DNA of 64,000 bases from Scolanthus callimorphus (GCA_033964015.1 CM066922.1:372001-436000), one strand, 5' to 3'; counted from the stretch's first letter, positions 1 through 48,717 are shown. Notes: generated by a model from the letters alone, not told the origin. A program made the numbers and translations.

Positions 1-22
1 TTTACCAAAGTTAATTCCATCC

Positions 23-197
23 CAGGGGCGTAGCCAGGGGGGGGAGGGAGGGCGCCCCCCCCCCCTTCTCGGGAGATTTTCCCATACATTTATTGTATTT
101 GCTAGAGGAAATTTGGGAAATTTGAACATTTTCGTCCCGTGTTTTCACTATTGCCACCCCCCCCCCCCCTCTTCAGAAATTCCTGGCTACGCCGCTG
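23..197. mobile_element. MITE with 5-bp target duplication CATCC
   Basis: The left end reads CAGGGGCGTAGCCAGG and the right end is its near-exact reverse complement (15 of 16). CATCC occurs at 18-22 and again at 198-202. G and C homopolymers sit just inside both ends. A second copy with the same termini is at 56,761-57,031, and related interior sequence lies at about 35,300-35,430. It has no coding capacity. The superfamily is not assigned. Confidence 0.75.
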
Positions 198-1666
198 CAT
201 CCATAAAATTCAAAACACAGGTTTAAATTATGTTGATTTTGTCGTATAGTAAACCAACACTAGGAATGAAAGCATGTTCACTCTGAACCTGTTTCAAAGT
301 TATGTTAAGTTATGTTTAGTTATGTTAAGTTATGTTTAGTTATGTTAAGTTTATCTCGTCCATTTGCATCTCCTGTGAAACATCACAAATGCCAATGTGT
401 TGTTGGCCTCTAATAATGTCTACTATGGTGGTATTAATTTACGGTACTGTGGTTGAGGTATAAAGTTATTGATTTCTGAATATTTAACGTTTACTTGATT
501 ATGAACGTACTGTAAAGGCCGCATATTTGTGAAAACGTTGCTTTAACTTGTCCTGTGCTAAGCGTGTAATTTGATTATTGACTTGTCAGAATTATAAAAT
601 ATTTGAAAATAATAATTCTAACTGACGTTGTGCCATAGTATTTTGACTTGAATCTTTTCCCGGTGATTAGGGCGCTCGCTTTGTTACCAGAACACACCAA
701 AACACACCAAAACACACCGTCCTGCATTGCTTTTGTTTTGTTGCTGCTGTTGCTCCTGTTGTTGTTGTACGAAAAGACCAAGCGCATTTTCTTTAAATAT
801 GAATTCGGTCACAACTTTTAAACTCTCCCCCTATTGAGTCCTCAGAGGCACAAGAACATTTGTACCCTCCTTAAGGTGCGACTAGTACCTAAATTGTCAC
901 TTACCTAAAATTCCACCAAATTCGGCACACAAGTACTAGGCATCATGATCTTGAGTACTACCGCATTCTTTTTTGCCAAAGGTTGAAAGGAAAAACAGGG
1001 TATTTCCAGTGGAAAGTTCGATACACCGCGCGTGTGACACGTGATCTCAGCCCAGCACTGGGAGCCCGAAGTTGAGATCGCATCTTTTCTCCTATTTTTA
1101 GGGCAGCTAAAAATGTGACTTTTGTGACTTTTTTTAGCACCAGTTTTAGCATTATTTTAATAGACTTCGTATATGCAGGTAAAAAGACCTGTCAATCATT
1201 TTTTCTCGACTTCTGTTGGATAATCCGAACGCCTGCTCAATACAAATTTTTTAAGAAGCCAATTTTTTTTTATCCAAGGATCACTGTTGGCCGTGCTGAT
1301 AATATAGGTACACTCCAATATGTTTCACATGCGTGACATACGACAGTGTGTGACAAAAGAGGTTTGCACAGGTCACACTCACACATTAAAAATTGAAATG
1401 AATCCAAACATGTGTTTATTTTCCTAATTAGGTTTTCATCTTGCACATATCGGCTACAATAAAATATCATTTAAATTAGGGGTCTGTTTTTACTTGCACA
1501 TATCGGCTAGAATAAAACAACATTTGAATTAGAGTTGATACTTATGTCATTCTTGTGCAAAAGCATTTTAAGGTTTTAAGGGGGCTCGATGATGACATTG
1601 ATTGCAAGGAAAATAATCATGCCGTTGTTAAAGTCGCACATTAAAAGTGTCACCGTTGCTTTTCAG
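198..1666. other. Non-coding stretch upstream of first visible myosin VI exon
   Basis: I see no exon of the upstream motor domain here. A short tandem repeat of GTTATGTTAAGTTATGTTTA type occupies about 297-352. A stretch with CTTGCACATATCGGCTA is duplicated at about 1,440-1,455 and 1,494-1,510. The rest is unremarkable intron-like sequence. Confidence 0.5.
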
Positions 1667-37450
<35,784 letters not shown>

Positions 37451-40400
37451 TAATTATTCTAATGCCATTAGGTCAGCCAGAACATTTTCGATTGAGAAAA
37501 TGTATCGATTTCCATCGGCTTATTTCAATTCAATTCGGTAAATTTAGTTCAAGGTGGCTAAATCTTTTGGTATGTAATCTTTTTCTGATTATTCAAAAAG
37601 AGCGGCTGGCTTAGCGAATTTTTTTCCAACATAAGATCAAGATACATTCTACCTTGCAAAGCCTTGCAGCTTTTTAAATCTACATAATCATATTCGTAGT
37701 GATTGTGCCACAAAACGTTGACACCTGAATTTGTCACAATCAGCAAAAGGAACTTTTCATTTGGCTGGGTATAAGGCGAGAGAGCTGAAACAGCCCATCA
37801 CGAAGAGTGAGTACTTATTACTAAAGCTTTTTTAAATAGATTACTCAGGAGACCAGAGGCTTTGAATCGCTTTTTCAAAGTTTCGCGTAGTTGTAATTAC
37901 ATTGTTTTCTCTGCAAAAATGTCACTAATCACAGCACAAAGCTGTCGCCATTTCAAATGGAAAATATTTTTGAAGCTCACTGTAAAGAGAAAGGCAAAAA
38001 CCAAGGATTTTTTTCGTGTTCTCAAACGTATTTTAAAAAGTATTTTAAGAGGCCGAGGGTACCAAGTATGTTAAAAGTCACTACTTTTCCGAACAAACGT
38101 AGTCAGCAACCCCAACCAATATATCTTTTGATATCTAGCCCAGAATTAAATTCAATATTTAAGTAGTCCGCTTTGAGTTCAATTTGTTTAGTTTCAATTA
38201 AAATTGAACTAAGCCAAACTAAAAGACATATCCTGCAGATTTCCTTAGTTTTGATTTAATATTTTCAGCCGGTTTTTTTTAATTGAAGTACATTTTAGGT
38301 AATAATATCAAACACGAGTCACGGTGTTTAATCAGGATTTTCAAGAATCAAGAAATGTTTCAAATAATGAGTTATTCAGCCGAATATTTGCAATTGGTAT
38401 CGTGATAAAAGTAGATGTACCACCAACATTTGTTTGGCACCGCAATAAAAAGGCCGTAAAACACACGTGTAGCGCATGCGCAGCAAAATAGTTTTCGCTC
38501 ATTCTCGTGCCCCTTGTCATCCCGCGGGGGGAGCTCTTCTGGCAGCCATTTGGCAGCCATTTGCTACGAAAAGCTCCGTAAACCTTTTTCTTAATTTTTG
38601 AGCGTTTAGACCCTGCCGTGGACGAGGACCAATCAGAATTGTCAAAAGGGGTACGTCAGTACGGTGCCTAAAATTACCCACCGTAAAAATAATAACAATT
38701 AGGAAATGTTACAATACCAGCTTAAGGTAAAAGCAAGTTCTTAGTTAACCACAAAAATGCTTAAAATATTGATGGTGTTCCATTTGTTGTAGCTTGACGC
38801 GTTATGAGAGAATGGGTCTTCAAAAATACTCTAAAAATATACTCTAAAATACTCTAAATATACGCTATGTGAAAGCCCAATGGAAATTTGAGGTACAGCG
38901 TTTTGTGATATCTGTAAAGAGAGAATCCACCTGGAGTTCGAGTAACAAACTTCTGTCACTCTTATATCGTGTTAACATCACGCATTGCAAATTTAATTCA
39001 AAACATCAGATGAACACGTAAGAACATTTAAACATTAGAGCACAACTTTGTATTACTTTATCGGCGCAATAGAGCACGCGTGATGTTGGGAGAGACACGA
39101 GAACGTTGTAAAATCGTGATTTTAAAACAGGCGAGTGATTTTAAACGTTTTGAGTGTCTCTCCAAACATCACAAGTGCTATATTTGCCGATAAAGTCTTA
39201 GAAAGCTGTGCTCTAATGCTTTTATGATATAGCGGGGGAGAACCATTACTTTATCGGTGTAATAGAGTATAGATTTGGACCAATCAGAGCGCGCGTTATA
39301 TCGTAGCTACAAGATAACAATTACACACGAGATCACAGAAGTCTTGCAAACTTGTTTCTATAAGAATTTGTTGTCGGTTTTACTACAGATAATAACTGGC
39401 CTAACAGGTGCTAAAAAGTTATTGTCTAAAAAAATTCCCATTTTTTGTCAAAATTACTCGATTTCCAGGAGGATTTAAGTTTTCCCTATATGCGGTTTCT
39501 TTGAAGGCTCGATCTTACGAGCCTGTGAAATATAATCGGTTGAACACATCTCTAGGAGTCCGTTGCCAGGAGCCCGCGCCATCTGGACTTTGTAAGCGAG
39601 ACTCACGTATACTTGTATTGTGCCAAAAGAGAAACACATTTCCATACAATTTTTTGTCCTAAGAGACGATTTTAGCTAAAAGTGTTGGAAAATGAGGGAG
39701 TTATTTTGGCGAACAAATGTTAAAAGAAAGAGCGTGTTGCTGGGTCAAAGGCATTTCTAAACTGATGAATGTGGAATGACTAAATCCTTGAGTGGGATAA
39801 AGCTTCAGAGTAGATTTTTGGAACCGGTTTACATCTTCCCTCGTCTATATGCTTGTTTCATTTGCATTGAAAGCGGGACCTAAAACAATTACGTAATAGG
39901 GAAACCTCATGTACATTTTGTAGTACTTTTTAGGCACAACACAGGGATACGCTATATCATAGCTCCAGTCAGCATGATTAGGTAAGTCTTCGTGCTATTG
40001 GCTTCTGGTAGCTTAGATACTTTCTCCAAAAACTCCAAGCAGGAGATCAGATATTCAAAGTATTTCCTTTCAATTAAGTAATCATCCATGCAAGAACTAG
40101 GCAAACCCCCATTGTTCTACGGTATTGAAGGTTCCCCACGTAGGATATGTCCTATTTTTTTACCACAGTAAGTTATCATGACTAGTAACATAATAAGAGT
40201 GAAAAATTGATAGATTTCGACTTGCTTTGAGAACATATGACACGAAACGTCTCTAGACCAATCAGATTAAAGAAGAACAAAGGAGTGAGAATCAGCACTT
40301 TACGCTAGGTTCCCCACATACGAAGTCTTTACAAATTGCATATCCTGTTTGTGAGTACCACAAGTGCTTATGTCTCCCTAAAAATCCTCAGACAAGTCTT

Positions 40401-41921
40401 TCTAGCATAGTGAATTTACTGATTTTCATGTCTAAGCCAATGAAATTGCCTATATTTTCAATAGAAATTAATTGCATTCCAGCATGCTTTGCCGTTGGCT
40501 TGCCTAGTTCTTATACGGACCATTACTTAACGAATACGTACAAGGAAAAACAATACGCCGTGGTTAATGTTGCATGTAATTTAATCGCTTTGAGTATCAC
40601 ATGATATCCAATGTGATCTATTTAAATGAACTTGTTATTTATAGTTCACCGGAGTATAACTCCAACGATTAAGTTGTCTTTTTAAACAAATAAAGCTCGT
40701 TGTGTCACTGTAGTTTTCTGTCTCTCTTCGAAGAAAGGCGACCAGTTTAAGAGCTGCCGTGCAAATTGAACGGCGGTATTTGGTATGATGAGGGAGTGTC
40801 CCTGGTATGATTGATTTTTGCCCTCTCTTCCCGTCCCAGACTGAAAAGACATTATCAATGACGTTACACATAAGCAGCTGTCATTGGGGTTGGGACCTCG
40901 TATTGAGTTCCCTAGAGGGGGTGTCAATTGAATGGTTGGCTAGCTGGCGCGCGCGTGCCACCCCCGTGAATGTAACTAGCATGTGCCTGGCACGTGCCAT
41001 CCCGTGCTCCTAGCCTCTTTACAAACCAGTCGGGAATGCCATAAATGTTTTTATTGTCGGGCCAATAAATCGTTTTCGTGGAATCACTGGAATGGCATGG
41101 AACTCGTCATAGGTGTGGTGATTTGTCTAAGGCTCATGGTCATTGTGTGAAAGTTTGATGATCATAGCCCCAGTGGTTCCAGAGATATAGAGGGGGGTTG
41201 ACAGAAATAGGGGTGAAAGTTTGATGATCATAGCCCCAGTGGTTCCAGAGATATAGAGGGGGGGCCGACAGAAATAGGGTGACAGTAATAGGTGTGGTGA
41301 TTTGTCTAAGGCTCATGATCATTGTGTGGAAGTTTGATGATCATAGCCCCAGTGGAGAGATATAGAGGGGGGGCCGAATTCCATAGGAATAGCTGGATGA
41401 CCTGGATTATACTGAAGACGTCACACAATCGGCCACAAATGCAGATTGAGGTTGGCTTAATATTAAACTAGGTGAAGACAGAGGTAATGAGGATGCGCAC
41501 CACAACTGAAGTATCTGTGATGTGTGCATTTATAGCGCTTAGAAGACCCCACTCCGCAGGAGGCGACAGGTCACAGGCTCTACGTAAGTATAAAATTCGT
41601 TTTTGAAGGTCGGGCACCATGTTTTTAACTTAAAATTTAGCGAAAACATTTGTTGGTTATATCGAGTAACAATTTTATAAAGGAAATTGAAACACGTTCA
41701 CCTAATCTAACCACATCTGTCATTGATTATGGTGTGCCCAGTGGGTTTTGCCTTGACCCCTTTTTCCTTTTAAATATAAAAAAGCGAGAATCTCTGAATC
41801 AATTTTCTGAACTGAATGATCTGTCTTATGGAGTCAACTAATTTTACTAATTAATTTAACATGTAATGCGCTTTTTAACATGAAAAATGACCACCGCGCT
41901 TCATTTTGCCTTGCTAACTGC
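37451..41921. other. Intergenic region between MYO6 and the amidase gene
   Basis: Holds a foldback MITE at 39,034-39,217 (ATTAGAGCACA...TGTGCTCTAAT) and tandem/dispersed repeats of AAGTTTGATGATCATAGCCC at 41,110-41,374. No clear polyadenylation signal close to the MYO6 stop, and no further gene, is seen. Confidence 0.5.
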
Positions 41922-44261
41922 TCATTGTTCAACCCGACCTGGATGCCACCGTTTCCACCCGCCAAACTCTTCTTCTATTGCCATAGCAACCGCCAGTGTC
42001 AGACGATCATTGTCTCGTGCAGACACAACCTGTATACCAAGCGGTAACCCTTGTTTATCCACTCCCAATGGACACTGGGTAACAGGCATATGTAGCACAT
42101 TAAAAATCGAAGTATAGTTGAAATCAAGCGGCGATAAGAGCGGTTTACCATGTGTCATAGCTGTGGAAGGGTGCGATGGAAACAACAAAACCCCATCGTC
42201 GCCTAGCAACGCTTCAAGCTGACGCTGTAAATCGTTGCCAAAGGCAACAAAGGTTGATGCCAATGCATCAAAACAATGTAGCTTTTCTAAGCACCCTACG
42301 ACAGGGGTAATGAAATGGTACTGCGAGAAACCACTCAAGTACTTCGCCAATTCGGTAAATGGGCTCACTGCAGCTGAATTGCCATCTAGGAACTTCGAAG
42401 TCAACTGTTTGTTTTCAGAGCTCATGACTTTCGCCGCCCATATCAATGCCGAGTAGCTAAACAGTTCTAAATTTGCTTTCTCCACTTTTATGTGAAAGCG
42501 TTCCTTCAATGCTCGCAAAGTTTGTTTCTGACACCTCGAGTTCTTCACTCTGATACGACATAAGCAAGGGTTGGAAATCGTTAACTGTGAAAATTCTCAA
42601 CGATGAAATATCGACTGGAGTGTTTAGTCTTAGTCGACACACACTCGGGCCGGCCATTGTTTGAAGCATCAGTGGGAGGTCTTCTGCATGCCGACACATC
42701 GGCCCAATCGTCAAGTACTCGTGAAAGGCTTCGGAAGTTCCGTAAGGGAAGTGTCCGTCATTGGGGACAATTCCGGGACTTGGCTTGTGGCCAAAAATGC
42801 CATTGAAAAATGCTGGCATTCGAATGCTACCACCTGCAATCAAACAAAGTAAGATATGACTATCAACTTGAGATAAGTAGTGAACTCAAGTTGTTGTTAC
42901 TCATTTGGTATACTTTCTTCTGTTTAGCAATCTCGGTGGTGATAGCCTGCATGCAGTCGGTATTAGCCATTTTCATAATTCTGCGAACTTCCCACTTTAC
43001 ATTTTCGAGCGCCAAACTGCGTTTCGCCTTCCGTCAATCAAACCTTTCAAGACAGGTCCATGGATGTTTTCTAAGTTCATTTTACTTTTTGAACAGAACT
43101 GTTCACTCGTTTGATGGAAGGAAGCAAGACCGCGATTTGTCGGTTCGCGTAGAGTTCTCAGAATTATGAAAAACGCAGTAAAATGCTAGTGTTTCATTAA
43201 AAAAATACAAGAATTTCAATACCGGCTGCATGTACTCAGACTAGGTGATCACCGTGACTGCCTCAATCGCTCGGTTTGATCAACCCGTCAAACTGTTCAG
43301 ACTCGGCACCGGTTACGGTCAAGGCTATGGTGTCGTCCCGTAGTTTTCAAGCGAACGTTGTATCGATATGTACATCAGTCCTCTCATATTTTCAATGTGT
43401 ATGGATTGCCTATATGGAAAGTGCTCCGCTTAGTCATAAGGCCCTCAGGCCATTTCTTTAGAAAAAGAGGAGGCATGAATTTTAGTTGGAAATATGTTAC
43501 TGAAAATAACCTAATTCGCTATTGCACCACGTATGCCTAGAGGGACACTCCAATACAATTGACCTACCTACATCCGACCCAATCCCACACACGGACCCTG
43601 CCGCGGCGACAATGGCGCCCTCTCCTCCCGAGCTACCACCGGCGATACGAGTGGTGTCATATGGGTTATTCGTCCGACCGTACACGTTATTCACGGTCTC
43701 CCACCACATACATAGCTCACTGCAGTTCGTTACAGCAATCGGGATGGCGCCAGCTTTACGAAGATTTGCGACAACACCCGAGTCCTGTTCGGCGACGAAA
43801 GCCTTTCTTTCTACAAGTCCGGAAGAATTTGAAAGTCCTCGAACAGAAATCGATTCTTTGACTGTAATAGGCACTCCTAAAAGTGGCCTCATGAGAAGAT
43901 CATCTTTCACGCCACGTGAATCATCGGAGTTGCTAAGAATGTGGTCGATTTGTTTTGCCTCATCAATGGCGTCCTCGAAGCGGTCACCCACGACTGCATT
44001 TAGAAGAGGGTTCACCTCTTGGATTCGCTTGATGAATGCTCTTATTATTATCTCCGCTTTCACAGAGCCATTACGAATATCAGTTGACAATTCCTTCGCG
44101 GACTTTGACAAAAACTGTTCTTGTGATTTCTTAACTTGAAATCGTTGCTGTCCAAAATAAAGGCTTATTAAATATAGTCTCAAATCCAGGACAAATCCCA
44201 CATGAATTAAGATACGAAGCAGTATTGAGAAAAGGCACAGGAAAAAGTGTACTAAAATCAT
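41922..44261 (-). CDS. FAAH2: Fatty-acid amide hydrolase 2-like amidase, two exons, one frameshift
   Basis: Serine hydrolase of the amidase-signature family that splits fatty-acid amides such as anandamide and oleamide; FAAH2 sits on lipid droplets or ER through an N-terminal hydrophobic segment. Exon 1 (44,261-43,568) has that segment (MILVHFFLCLFSILLRILIH), the catalytic lysine in GVPITVKES, and the cis-serine in GGSSGGEG. Exon 2 (42,833-41,922) starts with the nucleophile serine in GGSIRMPAFFNGIFGHKPSP and ends VTQCPLGVDKQGLPLGIQVV ... FGGW. The intron (donor GTAGGT, acceptor TTGCAG) divides SDV-GGSIRM as in related genes. Exons sum to 1,606 bases, one more than a multiple of three. The reading frame changes near 42,530-42,560, between SYQSEELEV and LRALKERFHIKVE. 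At ~534 codons the gene is otherwise full length (human FAAH2 is 532), so the extra base is either an assembly error or a recent null allele. Confidence 0.9.
42968..43178. mobile_element. MITE CATTTTCATAATTCTGCGAAC family, copy 2 (amidase intron)
   Basis: Same ends and CTTCCGTCAATCAAACC interior as the copy at 31,537-31,818. It lies wholly within the only intron of the amidase gene. Confidence 0.6.
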
Positions 44262-45275
44262 TAGTCCACTTTATAAAGTATCACCGAAGCTAACGTTATG
44301 ATGAAGTTTCACGATATGTTGACTAATCCTGCTTAGTCTGCTAGTTGATGATGTATCAGCTCAGAGTTTCTTGTTACTCGTCGATGCCGTGCTGCAGCGT
44401 ACTTGTCCAACATGGCTTAATAAGAATTATTAGAGCTTCTTGCTTTTTTTGCCGACTCTTCTGGTGTAAATACAAGAGTAATCATTACTCTAGGAGCACC
44501 TTATCTTATAGTTTTTTCATGAACTCCTTATATTGAGATCGGCTTTGGGAATCGTCGAATGAATGAAATAATTTTGAGAGGCTACGCATTTCAAATTCAA
44601 ATTCTGCCTACTAACCGAAGTACCTTTGTGGTTAACTTAGACAGGTGGCGGATTGTTTATATAATGTGCATCCGACTTGCGTGACAATGTTTGCGGGAGT
44701 GTAGTGTTTCTCTATTCTTCCAGTGTTCACATGACGTCATCAAAATCCTAACTTTGAAACTATGGATTCTATGAAACTGTGCTTTGCAGTTCCCCAATAG
44801 GAGTCTTCAAACGAAATTTAATCGGATTCCAGAGTTTTCAACTCTTGAGATATCGGTGCTTCAATTCCTATCACGCGGCACTAGTCACGCTACTTTAGGC
44901 ATTGATTTCTCGCCATATTTCAGACAATTCTCCCGCTTGGAGCATTCGAATGAAAGGCAACATGCTAAATAAGTACAACTAAATCACATTTTGGACAGTA
45001 CGAGCTCATATTGTGGGCTGACGGCACATTTGGCAATTTGGCCCAGGGACTCCAACATGGCGGCGCCATACATTTTACTGTAAACAGTTTTTACATTCGT
45101 TTGCTTATATCTCGCTTGCAACATAAGACCAGTCTAAAACTTGGCAAAGCAATTGAAGATATAGTTCTTTTTCAGAATATTGGCTTTTTGTTCGAAATAA
45201 CTCGCTAAAAATGAGATGTCTCCGGAGGTCAACACCAAGAATTGGACACAAGTCATGTCGAGACAAATTTTTCTC
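44262..45275. other. Intergenic, upstream of the amidase; nothing recognised
   Basis: No repeat boundary, promoter motif or gene is evident. Confidence 0.35.
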
Positions 45276-45278
45276 TAA

Positions 45279-45735
45279 GGGACTGTTCGTTAATTACATC
45301 GCAGGGGGGGGGGCTGGGTTTTTTTTCTGCTCGTAGGTTTTGTGAAAACTTACCCCCGTTCAAAAAACGTAGTTTCAATTTCTACCCCCTTCGAAAAACG
45401 GCTATTTGAAACTTTACCCCCCTCCCCTGCACGCTAATCGACTTGCTAGTAAGCTAGTATCAAAATGGCGTCTAACTAAGTATGATTGTTGAAGAGGATG
45501 TACCGGTAGAACAAGCTCTAAACTGACAGAAAAGCCGAGGAGAAGTTCGACAGAAATCTTTAGTAGGAAATCTTTAGTTCGCCCAGGACACTCCGGAGTG
45601 CTCTGTGTTTCACGCAATTGCACTCAATCTCAATCCTAGTCTGTTTAAAATTTGCATGACACTGAAATGCACCCCCCAAAAGTTTCGCATATTCTAAAAA
45701 TTTACCCCCAAATTTTTCAACGTTCTGCAAAATTT

Positions 45736-45777
<42 letters not shown>

Positions 45778-45795
45778 TAATTAACGAACAGTCCC
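45279..45795. mobile_element. TIR element GGGACTGTTCGTTAATTAC with TAA duplication
   Basis: GGGACTGTTCGTTAATTAC at the left is exactly inverted at the right. TAA flanks both sides (45,276-45,278 and 45,796-45,798). A G run follows the left terminus and a ~40-bp C run precedes the right one. The interior has repeated ACCCCC/TTCGAAAAACG phrases. A 3-bp TAA/TTA duplication with a GG-starting inverted repeat suggests PIF/Harbinger. The 69-codon frame inside has no recognised domain. Confidence 0.75.
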
Positions 45796-46597
45796 TAAGT
45801 TTCAAAGTTTCTAAATCAAATAAATGTGAAAAAATCTGGAAACATTCTCTAGGGCAGATAAAATGTATTGGGTAAAATGTTTTACGCTAAGGCCTGGGTC
45901 AGCCGGGAAAATATCGAGAAAATTAACAAATTTCAATAATATCTTCGCTAATCATCCCGGCAAAGATACAATTGATAAAATTGATAATTGCTACCAATTG
46001 ATAATGAATAATATAATCAGCAATTGATAGCTAATTGATAACCAAATTTCAGGGAGTGGAATTGATAAAAATTGATAGTAATTGATACCTTTTCTTTCTT
46101 CTTAAATCTTCGAGGTAGTTTGGACTTTATAGACGGGATTCACCTAGTGCATGATCAGAGCTTGAAAATAATTTTCTTTGAATCGATCAATGAACCGTGG
46201 ATATAAATCCTATGCAAATAATGGTCATTGGAAATATCTCGGCCCACTGCTCGTGATAAATTTCACTCAAGAGTCAAGGGGATATTTGGCCAATAATCGG
46301 CGGACATCTCAGGTAACTTAATAAGGCATGTGTGGAAGCCAAATCCAAAATGGCGGACGTACAACTGAGGGGGGTAGTTTATCTCTAAAATAATGCCTCT
46401 GGGGAAGTAATCAATTTGCATTTCCAAACCTTTGGTCATTCTCCATCATTTTCACCAAAGTTGGTTTCTATGGCAACAAATGTATGACCTTTGACCTTAA
46501 ATATAACTTTTTGAAAAATGGTCTCTGCATTCGACGGGGGATAAGTAAATCGTGTGTGTGTGTGATGGTGTTTGTTATCTAGTGTAGATTATGGATC

Positions 46598-46711
46598 TAA
46601 CGAGGCTGGCTGGAAATGTTTTTTCGAATAGCTATATTTATGATGATGTAATATGATATCTCTCATTTTCTTAAAACTTGTGGATAACTTGGACAGCCAG
46701 CCTCGTTGGAA
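46598..46711. repeat. Short inverted repeat ACGAGGCTGGCTG
   Basis: ACGAGGCTGGCTG at about 46,599 and CAGCCAGCCTCGT at about 46,694 form a ~110-bp hairpin. Confidence 0.45.
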
Positions 46712-46875
46712 TGGTAACGCCCGACATTGGTCAAAATAAGACCCATTGGGAAACCATTGGTATGAACCCCGTCGAATGTAGAGAACTGAAAGAAAATTGT
46801 GCCTTTGTGACGTTCTTACAAGTCACGCAACCCGTTGACATGGTAGCCAAATACATCAAACGTCTCACCGGATAG
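46690..46875 (+). CDS. Unassigned open frame, possible terminal exon or relic
   Basis: After a possible acceptor (TTGGACAG) an open frame reads SLVGMVTPDIGQNKTHWETI then GMNPVECRELKENC and ends KYIKRLTG before TAG. The spacing of HW and NP recalls the end of a C2B domain (HWxxM...P), but the similarity is weak and no partner exon is seen. It may be chance. Confidence 0.15.
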   Translation, partial: WTASLVGMVTPDIGQNKTHWETIGMNPVECRELKENCAFVTFLQVTQPVDMVAKYIKRLTG

Positions 46876-47167
46876 AGCAACCTTAACGAAACAAATTCTA
46901 TGCAAGACATTTTATCCACCCTAGGGAATTTTTTTGCATTTTTGTGTTCAGTTTACTGATGACTAACAGTAAAGATATTAAGCTCTGCAAGTTCTTACCG
47001 GGAGCTTTGAACAAAACTATTTTGTATATAGACATATTTTTTTTAATAACCTGCCTGGAAAATTTCTTTATTCTAAGTACATACTGAGATTTTCGCGCCA
47101 AAAATTAATGAAAATGTCATCCCTATGCGCGTTTGCTGGCTTCTCATTGGTCGGACGGTTTTCCTCA

Positions 47168-47368
47168 ATCTCGTACCCAGAGCCCGTTATCTTTTGGTCA
47201 GCGGCAAGATTCAGGGCTCTGGGGAAATCGATTTTTTTTAAACCAAGATTCGGGGTCTCCGGTTTGAACGTTGTATGAAAGTTCGTTACGTGCTCTCAAA
47301 TTGGATTCCCGCCAGAGCCCTGAATCTTGCCGCTGGCCAAAAGATAACGGGCTGTTGGTACGAGATTA
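47168..47368. mobile_element. MITE ATCTCGTACCCAGAGCCC with 9-11-bp duplication
   Basis: Arms of ~55 bp (ATCTCGTACCCAGAGCCCGT, CAGCGGCAAGATTCAGGGCT) are mirrored at the right end. GGTTTTCCTCA occurs at 47,157-47,167 and 47,369-47,379. A related partial copy starts at about 47,511 (AATCTCGTTCCCAGAGCCC). The duplication length fits Mutator-like elements. Confidence 0.7.
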
Positions 47369-47796
47369 GGTTTTCCTCACTAGTGGAGAATATCGGAATG
47401 AAGAATAATCGGAGATTGTTTGTCGAATTTTCGCGGTTACGGTCACAAGGGCGTCCCATCAATTTCCCGACAGCGGTATTTGGATCATATACGCACTAAC
47501 GAAAAAAACCAATCTCGTTCCCAGAGCCCGCGTATCTTTTAGGCCAGCGCCAAGATACGGAGCTCTGGAATAAGGGAGGTCTGTCAGTCTTCCCACAATG
47601 CATCGCTTTTGAGCCATATTATAAATGGCCGAATGACGCGCGCGCGATTCGGCAGTTGAACAAGGAGGATTTTGTGAAGCTCACAAATTTAAGCGCTCCG
47701 GCCTTTCTCACACAAAAAACGATCTTGCACCTCTGCTACGATGAAGCCAACGGAAGTATAAACTTCAGGTTGACAAGTTTCACGTGTCTGCATGTT

Positions 47797-47942
47797 TGTC
47801 GTGAAACTAATCCAATAATTAGAACAGCTAATTAGTGACGTCACAGAACATCTCTTCACACTTGTAACATCCTTCCAACCTGCACACACGCTATTACAAT
47901 AAAACCAGGGAAATCTAAGTATGTCAGTTTACTTTTCTGACA
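47797..47942 (+). repeat. 5' LTR
   Basis: Begins TGTCGTGAAAC and ends TTCTGACA. It holds GTGACGTCAC (a CRE-type site, the likely enhancer) and AATAAA. Identical to the copy at 48,907-49,052. Confidence 0.95.
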
Positions 47943-47943
47943 T

Positions 47944-47961
47944 TGGTGCCGAAACCCGGGA
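47944..47961 (+). other. Primer-binding site, tRNA-Phe type
   Basis: TGGTGCCGAAACCCGGGA begins two bases after the LTR and is complementary to the 3' 18 bases (CCA included) of animal tRNA-Phe, whose acceptor strand starts GCCGAAA. Confidence 0.85.
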
Positions 47962-48021
47962 ACAAGAAGCTAAATCGACAATGCAGGCTGGAATGAGCTA
48001 AGAGAAGTTACAGAAGCCGCG

Positions 48022-48717
48022 ATGACAACTATGGAACGGAGAGCGCGCGAAAAGTACAGAAACACATTCCTATCAGAAGCTAGACTAGCGGCTCAAATTA
48101 TAGAACAGCGGCCACAAGATCCATCCCTAAATGAGATCCTACAAAGAATGGAATATCAGGCTGATACCATGTTTGAACTCGACATGGAAATAGCTAGTTG
48201 TTGCGGCGACGAAGAAGCAATTATCAGAGAAGCAGAGGAATCCTTATATTACGGCGATAACGTCATAGACTGCCTAAGTATGGTAAAACGGTTCATCAAA
48301 TCACACAAAGCTGCCGAGCGCGCACACACTGTAGCATTACTTAACAAATCCATATCGAGAATGGAGCAACTGAGAAAGCAACTGAATCTAGAGCCTGAGA
48401 CAAATCAAGTATTGCTACAAACTCTAGAAGACGACGATGACCATGGCCTAAGGACAACTGACGAAAAGAGAGATGTCGAAGACAAAGCTATATCGATCAT
48501 ACATGCCGAATCCAATTTTATTGAGTCACCCACACTTCCTTTAAATACTAACTCAAGAAGCAGGAGATCAACAAAGAAATCTGAAAAGAAAATACCACCC
48601 GAGAAAACAAAAGCGAGAACAGAGAAGTCCGTTAACGAGAAGAATAGAAGTGACGGACGAAAGAGGAGGAAACTACTGGTGCAAAGAAACATCGCCCCAA
48701 GAGGAAATCATCATTAG
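48022..48717 (+). CDS. Gag-like protein of the small LTR element
   Basis: 231 codons from ATG 48,022. Residues ~1-130 are predicted helical and charged (AREKYRNTFLSEARLAAQII; MFELDMEIASCCGDEEAIIR), like the N-terminal coil found in BEL/Pao gag polyproteins. The C-terminal third is very basic (KKSEKKIPPEKTKARTEKS; GRKRRK), a plausible RNA-binding tail in place of the absent CCHC knuckles. No protease motif follows. The 190 bp between stop and 3' LTR look like the remnant 3' end of a longer polyprotein, so the element seems to be an internal-deletion derivative. Confidence 0.75.
   Translation: MTTMERRAREKYRNTFLSEARLAAQIIEQRPQDPSLNEILQRMEYQADTMFELDMEIASCCGDEEAIIREAEESLYYGDNVIDCLSMVKRFIKSHKAAERAHTVALLNKSISRMEQLRKQLNLEPETNQVLLQTLEDDDDHGLRTTDEKRDVEDKAISIIHAESNFIESPTLPLNTNSRSRRSTKKSEKKIPPEKTKARTEKSVNEKNRSDGRKRRKLLVQRNIAPRGNHH

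Noticed and set aside
43522..44139. 205-codon plus-strand frame
   Set aside because: It is the antisense shadow of amidase exon 1, which has clear family motifs.
45741..45776. Poly-C run as a functional motif in its own right
   Set aside because: It belongs to the G/C runs next to the ends of the GGGAC element; its length is also prone to sequencing error.
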